Shown: piece after piece, positions 1 to 5,081 of the stretch
Layout of the letters: each line of letters starts with the position of its first letter
Numbering within the stretch: the stretch's first letter is position 1
Source of the DNA: Parvibaculum sp.
GTDB taxonomy: Bacteria > Pseudomonadota > Alphaproteobacteria > Parvibaculales > Parvibaculaceae
Assembly (NCBI GenBank): GCA_014359855.1
Contig: JACIYQ010000208.1
Coordinates: 1-5,996 of the forward strand
Length of the DNA: 5,996 nt
Direction: 5' to 3'
Program-made: the position numbers and the translations under genes
The notes under the pieces: model-generated
What the model was told of the DNA's origin: nothing
Database searches by the model: none
Seen by the model: the letters and a program-made list of their open reading frames with translations, nothing else

Positions 1-246
1 CATGACGGCGCGGCCGATGTGGAGGAGTTCTTCGTTGCACCGCGCTACATCGGCACGGGCATCGGCCACCGGCTGATGCAGGACATGCTGGACCACGCGC
101 GCCGCCACGGCGTTCACCGCGTGAGAGTGGAAGCCGATCCGAACGCCACCGGTTTCTACGAAAGCGAAGGCTTCAACATTTGCGGCGAAGCGCCTTCCGG
201 CTCGATACCGGGGCGCAAACTGCCGCTGATGGAACGGAAAATCTGA
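1..246 (+). CDS. GNAT family N-acetyltransferase, C-terminal part (5' end outside window)
   Basis: The frame is open from the first base and ends in TGA at 244-246, so about 81 C-terminal residues are visible and the true start lies to the left. Seen: an acetyl-CoA pyrophosphate-loop motif of GNAT type, EEFFVAPRYIGTGIGHRLM (the R-x-x-G-x-G/A core is RYIGTG), followed by an amphipathic helix and then ADPNATGFYESEGF, which matches the usual motif B, where an Asn and a Tyr line the acetyl-CoA site before a GF turn. The family moves an acetyl group from acetyl-CoA to an amine; the substrate cannot be told from this fragment. The GTG at 19 is internal to the motif A strand and is not a credible start. 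The gene converges on thiD with only three bases between the stop codons. Confidence 0.85.
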   Translation, partial: HDGAADVEEFFVAPRYIGTGIGHRLMQDMLDHARRHGVHRVRVEADPNATGFYESEGFNICGEAPSGSIPGRKLPLMERKI

Positions 247-249
247 CCG

Positions 250-1065
250 CTACACATCTTCCTCGTCGAGTACCGCAAGAAAATTGAGCGGCCCGTGGCC
301 TTTGCCGAAGCCGGGCGCTGTGCGGATGGCTTCATGCACATAGTCGCGCGACGCGGCGACGGCGGCGGAGAGGTCCACGCCCTGCGCGAGGAGCGCGGCG
401 ATGGCGGAAGCGAGCGTACAGCCCGTGCCATGTGTGTGGCGCGTGCCGATGCGAGGCGACGAGAATATCTGGATCGTCTCCTGCGTCGCCAGCACGTCGA
501 AGATGAGATCGCCCGGCAGATGGCCGCCCTTGATGAGAACGGCCTCGGCGCCGAGACCGAGCAGCGCATCGGCAGCAGCCTTTTGCCCTTCCACATCGGC
601 GATCTTGCGGCGCGTGAGGATTTCGGCCTCCGGCACATTGGGCGTGACAAGGGCCGAAAGCGGGATCAGCACCTCGCGAAGCGCGGCGACGGCCGCATCC
701 TCGAGAAGCGATGCGCCGCCTTTTGCCACCATCACCGGATCGGCGACGAGGGGCGGCAGCTCGTCGAGGCGGGAAAGTTCCTCCGCCACGGCTTCGACAA
801 TCGCCGCGCTGTGCAGCATGCCGGTCTTCACCGCATCGGTTCCGATATCCTCAAGCACGGCGCGCATCTGTGCCGCAACGATATCGACGGGCACCTCATG
901 GATACCGTGAACGCCGAGCGTGTTCTGCACAGTGATCGCCGTGATCGCCGTCGTGGCGAAACCACCCATGATGGTGACGGCTTTTATGTCCGCCTGGATG
1001 CCCGCGCCGCCGCCCGAGTCCGATCCCGCGACGATGAGCACGCGGCCCTGTTTGCCGTTCTGCAT
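250..1065 (-). CDS. thiD: Hydroxymethylpyrimidine / phosphomethylpyrimidine kinase ThiD
   Basis: 271 residues, the usual full length for ThiD. It phosphorylates 4-amino-5-hydroxymethyl-2-methylpyrimidine and then its monophosphate, giving the pyrimidine diphosphate used by ThiE for thiamine phosphate synthesis (cytosol). Seen: the ribokinase-fold substrate motif AGSDSGGGAGIQAD (13-26), TAITVQNT (42-49), KTGML (80-84), DPVMVAKGG (109-117), TPNVPEAEIL (141-150), KGGH (179-182), and the anion-hole/catalytic segment THGTGCTLASAIAA (211-224). Cys216 there matches the catalytic Cys of Salmonella ThiD. The ending GFGKGHGPLNF is also typical. The ATG at 1063-1065 is preceded by a weak AAGAGA ribosome site. 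No other thiamine gene is in view, so this looks like a salvage or unlinked biosynthetic kinase. It is divergent from the broken NTF2-like gene across 64 bases, which must hold both promoters. Confidence 0.95.
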   Translation of the reverse strand: MQNGKQGRVLIVAGSDSGGGAGIQADIKAVTIMGGFATTAITAITVQNTLGVHGIHEVPVDIVAAQMRAVLEDIGTDAVKTGMLHSAAIVEAVAEELSRLDELPPLVADPVMVAKGGASLLEDAAVAALREVLIPLSALVTPNVPEAEILTRRKIADVEGQKAAADALLGLGAEAVLIKGGHLPGDLIFDVLATQETIQIFSSPRIGTRHTHGTGCTLASAIAALLAQGVDLSAAVAASRDYVHEAIRTAPGFGKGHGPLNFLAVLDEEDV

Positions 1066-1129
1066 TGACGTGTCTCTTGAATGTGTGGAGGACTAGAAAA
1101 ACACAAATGGGCGGGAGGAGATACAGTCC

Positions 1130-1515
1130 ATGACGGATCGCGCGGAGGCAATCGCCGGAGCGCAGAAATGCCTCGATGACTTCATGACCGCGTTCAATGC
1201 GCGCGACCTCGGCGCCTGGGAGGCGACGTTCAACTTTCCGAGCATCCGGCTCGCGTCGAGCACGCTCGCCATCATCGACAAGCCCGGCTGGCATCCGAAG
1301 GACACCTTCGAGCGAGGGGCGCTTGCGGAATGGGGTCATTCGGACTGGGAGCGCAGGGAAGTGATCCATGCCGGCCCCGGCAAGGTGATTTCGACACGCG
1401 CTTCGCGCGCTACCGCAAGGGCGGCAGCACGATCGGTCATTTCGACTCGATCTATGTGGTCACGCTGGAAAACGGCCATTGGGGTGTGAAGGCCCGCTCG
1501 AGCTTCGCGCCATGA
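1130..1515 (+). pseudogene. NTF2/SnoaL-like small protein, interrupted by a one-base frameshift
   Basis: The start is an ATG at 1130 with a strong ribosome site GGAGGAG at 1114-1120, nine bases upstream. The first frame gives 86 sensible residues beginning MTDRAEAIAGAQKCLDDFMT and running to GPGKV at 1387. It then turns into Arg/Ala/Ser-rich nonsense and stops at 1489. The natural continuation, FDTRFARYRKGGSTIGHFDS and then YVVTLENGHWGVKARSSFAP, lies in another frame from 1390 to the TGA at 1513-1515. Adding one T to the TTT run at 1389-1391 restores a 128-residue protein. Family: the N-terminal helix with AFNARDLGAWE and the closing strands with WGVKARSSF resemble NTF2-like/SnoaL-like proteins (cone-shaped alpha+beta barrels, often of unknown substrate). 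No function is claimed. The break could be a real mutation or a homopolymer sequencing error. The gene ends nine bases from the convergent glmM stop. Confidence 0.75.
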
Positions 1516-1524
1516 GAGGAGATA

Positions 1525-2871
1525 TCAAGCGGCGTTGTGCTCGATCACGGTGGCGATGTCGTTGACGACGGCGGCGACGAGCTTTTCGTCATCGCCCTCC
1601 GCCATCACGCGAATGAGCGGTTCGGTGCCCGACTTGCGGATGACGAGGCGTCCGCCCGCGCCGAGCCGGCTTTCGCCCTCGCGGATCGCGTCCTGCACAT
1701 CCTTATCCTTCAGCGGTTCGCCCCGCTTGAAACGGACATTCTTCAGAAGTTGCGGCAGCGGCTCGAAGACGTTGGTGAGTTCGCTTACCGGCCGATCTTC
1801 CGCCTTGAGAACGGCAAGCACCTGCAACGCGGCGATGAGCCCGTCACCGGTGGTCGAGAAGTCCTTGAGCACGATGTGACCGGACTGCTCGCCGCCGACA
1901 TTAAATCCATGCTGGCGCATATGCTCGACGACATAGCGGTCGCCGACCTGTGTGCGCACGAGATCGAGATCGAGCGTGCGGAGATAGCGCTCGAGGCCGA
2001 GATTGGACATGACGGTCGCAACGACGCCGTGCGCGGAGAGTTTGTCCATCTCCTTCCAGTGCCGGGCGATCAGGCCCATGATCTGATCGCCGTCGACGAC
2101 CTTGCCATGCTCGTCCGCAATGATGACGCGGTCGGCATCGCCGTCGAGCGCGATGCCGATATCGGCACGGCGCTCGCGCACCGTCGCGCACATGCGGTCG
2201 GTCGCCGTGGAGCCGCACTCTTCATTGATGTTGAAGCCGTTCGGGTCCGTGCCGACGGTGACGACTTCGGCGCCGAGCTCCCAGAGAACGGCGGGCGCAA
2301 CCTTGTAGGCGGCGCCGTTCGCGCAATCGATGACGATGCGCAGGCCCTCAAGTGTCTGCTGCCGGGGAAATGTGTGCTTCACATGCTCGATGTAGCGCGC
2401 CTGCGCGTCGTCGATACGCTTGGCGCGGCCGAGCTCGCGCGGGCCCGCCAGATTGTCGGCGAGGCCATTGTCCATGTGGTGTTCGATCGCAAGCTCCACC
2501 TCGTCGGAGAGCTTGAAGCCATCCGGGCCGAAGAGCTTGATGCCGTTGTCCTGGAAGGAATTATGCGAGGCGGAGATCATCACGCCGAGGTCCGCGCGCA
2601 GCGAACGCGTCAGCATGGCGACGGCGGGCGTCGGCAGCGGCCCGAAAAGGAAAACATCCATGCCCATGGAGGTGAAACCGGCGGTGAGCGCAGGCTCCAG
2701 CATATAGCCCGAGAGCCGCGTATCCTTGCCGATCACGACACGATGGCGATGCTCGCCGCGCCGGAAGACGCGGCCGGCCGCCATGCCGACACGCAGCGCC
2801 GTTTCCGCGGTCATGTCTCCGGTATTGGCGGTGCCCCGGATTCCATCCGTGCCAAAATATTTTCGGGCCAT
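1525..2871 (-). CDS. glmM: Phosphoglucosamine mutase GlmM
   Basis: 448 residues, normal for GlmM. It converts glucosamine-6-phosphate to glucosamine-1-phosphate in the cytosol, on the way to UDP-N-acetylglucosamine for peptidoglycan and LPS. Seen: N-terminal RKYFGTDGIRG (3-13); the active-site loop ISASHN (99-104), whose Ser102 is the phosphorylated serine known in E. coli GlmM; the Mg-binding DGDADR (243-248; Asp243, 245, 247); the sugar-binding GGEQSGH (326-332); and the phosphate-binding RKSGTEPLIRVMAEG (412-426). All four domains of the alpha-D-phosphohexomutase superfamily are complete. The frame is open further upstream to an ATG at 2955. I chose the ATG at 2869-2871 because the family starts at this MARKYFGTDG and a GAGGA ribosome site (2883-2887 on the minus strand) lies 11 bases upstream; the 28-residue extension is Arg-rich and unlike the family. 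It lies downstream of folP on the same strand, 162 bases away. Confidence 0.97.
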   Translation of the reverse strand: MARKYFGTDGIRGTANTGDMTAETALRVGMAAGRVFRRGEHRHRVVIGKDTRLSGYMLEPALTAGFTSMGMDVFLFGPLPTPAVAMLTRSLRADLGVMISASHNSFQDNGIKLFGPDGFKLSDEVELAIEHHMDNGLADNLAGPRELGRAKRIDDAQARYIEHVKHTFPRQQTLEGLRIVIDCANGAAYKVAPAVLWELGAEVVTVGTDPNGFNINEECGSTATDRMCATVRERRADIGIALDGDADRVIIADEHGKVVDGDQIMGLIARHWKEMDKLSAHGVVATVMSNLGLERYLRTLDLDLVRTQVGDRYVVEHMRQHGFNVGGEQSGHIVLKDFSTTGDGLIAALQVLAVLKAEDRPVSELTNVFEPLPQLLKNVRFKRGEPLKDKDVQDAIREGESRLGAGGRLVIRKSGTEPLIRVMAEGDDEKLVAAVVNDIATVIEHNAA

Positions 2872-3033
2872 GAATTGAACGGTCCTCGCGCCCTGTCTCG
2901 GTCTGTGTCTCACTCTGGCCAGCCAATAGCCCCCACGGCCCCGGCACGCCCCCACGACACATTCATGCGAACATATGTGGCGAATATAGGAATCTATGCG
3001 CCAAATGCAGTTAAATATTTCTTGCGATTTCTT
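2872..3033 (-). promoter_or_regulatory. AT-rich folP-glmM spacer, possible glmM promoter region
   Basis: This 162-base spacer has an AT-rich stretch at about 2960-3030 that stands out from the surrounding GC-rich genes. It contains the 8-base palindrome ACATATGT (2971-2978) and a TATATT hexamer on the minus strand (2984-2989), which could serve as a -10 box for glmM. I could not find a convincing -35 hexamer at 16-18 bases from it, so the exact promoter is not assigned. The size of the gap and its base composition suggest glmM can be transcribed on its own as well as from upstream of folP. No terminator hairpin with a T-run was seen after folP. Confidence 0.3.
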
Positions 3034-3852
3034 TCAGTCCCGCCCGGAAACCGTTTCGAAGCGGGCCAGAACCGCCAGCGCGTCGACAAGGGGCCGCGGC
3101 TCATGGGTCCGGATGCAGCCTGCCCCCCGCTCCACCGCAAGTATCTCGGCCGCAAGCGTCGCCGCCCCCGCCTCGCCGGGACTGCGGCCCGTTACCGCCC
3201 GCAGGAAGGATTTCCGGGACACCGAAATGAAGACCGGCAGGCCAAAGCGGTCCCGGATCTCGCCCGTCCTCGATAGAACCTCGAAGGAGGTCTCGGGTTT
3301 CGGACCGAGAAAGAAGCCCATGCCGGGATCGAGGATGAGCCGGTCGCGGACGACGCCTGCCGCCGTCAGCGCCGCAATCCGGGTGTCGAAGAAGGCACAA
3401 ATCTGCCCGACGATATCGCCTTCGGGCGTCGCGCGGCGATCCGCGTTTCCTTCGCGCTGGATCGAGTGCATCACGACGAGCCGGGCATCGGACGCCGCAA
3501 GCGAGGGATAGAAGGCTGCGTCCGCAAAGCCGCGAATGTCGTTCAGCCAGTGGGCGCCATGGGCAAGTGCGAAAGCCTGCGTCTCCGGCCGGAAGCTGTC
3601 GACCGATACCGGGATGCGCTCGGCGGTCAGCGCCTCCATGACGGGTGCGAGACGGCGGATCTCCTCCTCGGCCGAAACCGGCGCCGCATCGGGATGGGAC
3701 GAGGCTGGACCGATATCGATGACATCGGCGCCGTTGGCCGCGAGTTGGCGTCCATGAGCGATGGCCGCATCGGCGGCAAAATACTTTCCGCCGTCGGAGA
3801 AGGAGTCCGGCGTGATGTTGAGAATACCGAAGATGAGGGGCCGCGCGCTCAT
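3034..3852 (-). CDS. folP: Dihydropteroate synthase of the sulfonamide-insensitive (Sul1/Sul2-like) type
   Basis: 272 residues. Dihydropteroate synthase joins dihydropterin pyrophosphate and p-aminobenzoate to give dihydropteroate (folate pathway, cytosol) and is the target of sulfonamides. Seen: GILNITPDSFSDGG (9-22), VSVDSF (82-87), LNDIRGF (103-109), VMHS (127-130), LDPGMGFFLG (174-183), SVSRKSF (210-216) and IRTHEPRP (247-254). Catalytic residues are present: Asn12, Asp85, Asn104, Asp175, Lys214, Arg248, His250. Two regions depart from ordinary FolP. The loop usually reading GGESTRPGA is DIGPASSHPDAAPVS (46-60). The usual DPGFGFGK is DPGMGFFLGPKPETS, with the extra Phe/Gly segment characteristic of Sul enzymes; Phe180 aligns with Sul2 Phe179, reported to exclude sulfonamides. 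The N-terminus is as short as in Sul2, and long blocks match Sul2 as I remember it. The ATG at 3850-3852 lacks a clear ribosome site. The gene lies between the broken tetR and glmM. Confidence 0.95.
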   Translation of the reverse strand: MSARPLIFGILNITPDSFSDGGKYFAADAAIAHGRQLAANGADVIDIGPASSHPDAAPVSAEEEIRRLAPVMEALTAERIPVSVDSFRPETQAFALAHGAHWLNDIRGFADAAFYPSLAASDARLVVMHSIQREGNADRRATPEGDIVGQICAFFDTRIAALTAAGVVRDRLILDPGMGFFLGPKPETSFEVLSRTGEIRDRFGLPVFISVSRKSFLRAVTGRSPGEAGAATLAAEILAVERGAGCIRTHEPRPLVDALAVLARFETVSGRD

Positions 3853-3894
3853 GACCGGTTTCTAGCACGGGCCCCCGCGGACGGCGAGCACGGC

Positions 3895-4526
3895 TCAACC
3901 CGCGGCGGGAAGAGGCGCACCGGGTCCGATCCCCATGGCGGTTCGCACGAGATGGCCGATGACGGCGTCGATCTCGGGTGGCGTCGCGCCGGAAAACTGC
4001 ATCAGCGCCACGGTGTGCCCGCCGCCGAGATAGGTGCGGGCGGCTGCCTTCACGTTCAGCACTGGCGGAATGACGCCTTCCCTCTTGCCGCGCTCCAGGA
4101 CTTTCTCCGCGATCCCGTGCAGCCGCTCCAGCATGTCCATGTAGCGCGGCCAGACATCGGCGCGCACACCCGTGCTCCAGTCCAGCCAGACCTTGATCAT
4201 GTCGGGCTTCTCCTTCGCATCGCGCGAGAAGTTGACCGCGAGCGCTTCGATCGCCTCATGAACCGGCCTGGCGTCGTCAAGGGAGCGCGACACGATCCCG
4301 ATCAGGTAGGTCTCGACCTCGCCGAGCACGGCAGCAACGAGATCGTCGCGCGTGCGGAAATAGGAATGCACCGCAGGCACGGAGACGCCCGCCTCTCCGC
4401 GACGTGGGAATGGGTCGCCCGCGCGACGCCGTGTTCGGCAAAGGCAGCCAGCGCGCAATCGAGAAGCTGGGCGCGACGGGCCTGAGGAGTGAGCCTCGTG
4501 CGGGCGGTTCTGACGGAGGTGGTCAC
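3895..4526 (-). pseudogene. TetR-family regulator, LuxR/HapR-like, frameshifted
   Basis: Two frames together give one TetR-family protein of about 210 residues. The N-terminal part (GTG at 4524-4526, then TTSVRTARTRLTPQARRAQ and LLDCALAAFAEHGVARATHS to HVAER) is in one frame. The rest (AGVSVPAVHSYFRTRDDLVA to the TGA at 3895-3897) is in another. One missing base in the C-run at about 4392-4393 (GGG to GG on the coding strand), inside the helix-turn-helix, explains the switch. Resemblance to Vibrio LuxR/HapR/SmcR is clear from memory: TRLTPQARRAQLL, a helix-turn-helix ending VSVPAVHSYFRTRDDLV, and MIKVWLDWSTGVRADVWP (110-127 in the repaired numbering), matching the LKVWFEWSASTRDEVWP region. 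The family binds DNA as a dimer. The GTG start is chosen for fit to family length; its ribosome site (AGGGA, about 13 bases upstream) is weak. It ends 42 bases before folP on the same strand. As read it yields no working repressor, unless the missing base is a sequencing error. Confidence 0.8.
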
Positions 4527-4634
4527 AGGCAGGGTTTTCCCTAGAGAATCGGCGGATTTCCACGGCACGTATAAACGGCACACCGGGCGGCAGGCAGCGC
4601 CGCGCTTCACCCATTCCACTCTCCGCTCAATACC

Positions 4635-4654
4635 TGTTGATATATTACTCAATA
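4635..4654. promoter_or_regulatory. Candidate LuxR/HapR-type operator between tetR and the P450 start
   Basis: The site reads TGTTGATA-TATT-ACTCAATA. Against the Vibrio LuxR/SmcR consensus as I recall it (TATTGATA-AATT-TATCAATA) I count 16 of 20 matches: left arm 7 of 8, centre 3 of 4, right arm 6 of 8. It lies in the only AT-rich patch of the divergent intergenic region. Its centre is about 41 bases upstream of the P450 start, where a bound dimer would overlap a promoter; TATATT at 4641-4646 could be the -10. The heptamer CTCAATA occurs at 4626-4632 and again at 4648-4654, 22 bases or two helical turns apart, which hints at a second half-site. The adjacent regulator is itself LuxR/HapR-like, which makes the pairing plausible. 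No binding is shown. Confidence 0.5.
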
Positions 4655-4673
4655 GTGGGACCGGGCACATCTG

Positions 4674-4679
4674 GGAGGA
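4674..4679 (+). promoter_or_regulatory. Ribosome binding site of the P450 remnant
   Basis: GGAGGA lies six bases before the GTG at 4686-4688. It is a near-perfect Shine-Dalgarno sequence, and it fixes GTG as the start of the truncated P450 gene, for which no ATG lies nearby in frame. Confidence 0.7.
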
Positions 4680-4685
4680 AACGCC

Positions 4686-4880
4686 GTGACCGCACTCGCA
4701 TCCGCCACCGTGGCAACGTCCGAGGCCGAGCGCCTGCCGCTCGACCGGATCGACGTCAGCAATCCGGATTTTTATCTGAACGACACGATTGGCGAATATT
4801 TCCGCCGCCTGCGCGACCTGCCACGTCTATGTCGATCCCGAATGGATCGCGAAGACGGGCCCCGCCGTGGAAGGGCTTGA
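4686..4880 (+). pseudogene. Cytochrome P450, N-terminal remnant only (CYP153-like)
   Basis: From the GTG at 4686 the first 44 residues (4686-4817) read like the start of a soluble bacterial P450: PLDRIDVSNPDFYLNDTIGE followed by YFRRLRD, the N-terminal region in which a CYP153-type enzyme would continue with EDPVHYC or similar. Instead the frame continues into out-of-frame ferredoxin DNA and stops at 4878-4880. The I-helix, ExxR, and haem-binding Cys loop are all missing, so no enzyme can be made from this copy. Intact members of this group hydroxylate alkanes or other hydrophobic substrates using electrons from a ferredoxin. The CYP153 assignment rests on a short N-terminus and is tentative; the P450 call itself is firmer because of the ferredoxin next to it. 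The reading start has a good ribosome site and a probable operator upstream. Confidence 0.65.
4801..4817. other. Deletion junction between P450 and ferredoxin genes
   Basis: These 17 bases (TCCGCCGCCTGCGCGAC) make sense in two frames. In the P450 frame they encode the end of YFRRLRD. In the other frame they encode SAAC-A, as expected just before CATCHVYV in a P450-type ferredoxin (putidaredoxin has GSASCATCHVYV). Both parent genes could have shared this stretch, and recombination between the copies would remove everything between. The exact crossover cannot be placed inside the shared stretch. Confidence 0.55.
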
Positions 4881-4998
4881 GAAGAGCATGCTGGAATTCG
4901 CCGAGGACGTGACCGAGGCGAGCCGGCTGGCCTGCCAGATCACGCTGAGCGATGCACTCGACGGCCCCGTCCTCCGCCTGCCCGACCGGCAGCACTGA
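4801..4998 (+). pseudogene. 2Fe-2S ferredoxin (adrenodoxin/putidaredoxin type), C-terminal remnant
   Basis: In the frame ending at the TGA 4996-4998, about 65 residues match the C-terminal two thirds of P450-partner ferredoxins: CATCHVYVDPEWIAKTGPAV, then MLEFAEDVTEASRLACQI, then LSDALDGPVLRLPDRQ. The second and third cluster cysteines (CATC, codons at 4810 and 4819) and the fourth (in SRLACQI) are present. The first cysteine and the whole N-terminal half are lost, so it cannot bind a normal 2Fe-2S cluster. The frame is offset from the P450 start, so it is not translated as a fusion. An ATG at 4789 is in frame but lies in P450-derived sequence and has no role known to me. Intact homologues carry electrons from a NAD(P)H reductase to the P450. 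The gene stops just before the terminator at 5019. Confidence 0.8.
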
Positions 4999-5018
4999 CG
5001 CACCCAAAAGACAAAAGG

Positions 5019-5046
5019 AAAAGGGAGGCTTCGAGCCTCCCTTTTT
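5019..5046. terminator. Bidirectional rho-independent terminator
   Basis: A perfect 12-base stem, AAAAGGGAGGCT (5019-5030) paired with AGCCTCCCTTTT (5034-5045), closes a TCG loop. A T-run follows on the plus strand (5042-5046), and the A-rich left flank (5011-5022) gives a T-rich run on the minus strand. It sits between the convergent ferredoxin remnant (plus) and ftsH (minus), so it can end transcripts from both sides. It therefore also separates ftsH transcription from tetR, folP and glmM downstream. Confidence 0.9.
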
Positions 5047-5081
5047 ATTCGCTATCGCATGACCTTATGTTCCCTGCGGAA

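Noticed and set aside
295..1068. 257-residue open frame on the plus strand opposite thiD
   Set aside because: Antisense to a full-length ThiD with all motifs; the composition is that of a reverse-strand shadow.
1380..1400. Programmed -1 frameshift joining the two halves of the NTF2-like gene
   Set aside because: There is no X-XXY-YYZ heptamer and no obvious downstream stem-loop; a simple one-base loss in a T run explains it better.
2872..2955. 28-residue N-terminal extension of GlmM from the ATG at 2955
   Set aside because: The added residues are Arg-rich and unlike GlmM, while the internal ATG at 2871 has a GAGGA site and matches the family start.
2960..2990. Possible LexA box (GTTC-N7-GTTC) around the ACATATGT palindrome
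   Set aside because: Only one GTTC half is present at the required spacing; the second half does not match on either strand.
3010..3030. Possible CtrA site (TTAA-N7-TTAA) in the folP-glmM spacer
   Set aside because: The first TTAA is there but the second half reads TTGC, so the full motif is absent.
1537..3276. 579-residue open frame on the plus strand, antisense to glmM and the end of folP
   Set aside because: It is a shadow of high-GC codon use opposite a gene with complete catalytic motifs; its translation is Arg/Ala/Asp-rich and matches no family I know.
3466..4485. 339-residue open frame on the plus strand opposite folP and tetR
   Set aside because: Low-complexity Arg/Gly/His-rich translation antisense to well-recognised genes, with no domain seen.
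4789..4998. A 69-residue ferredoxin translated from the ATG at 4789
   Set aside because: That ATG falls in P450-derived sequence without a ribosome site, and the product would lack the first cluster cysteine.
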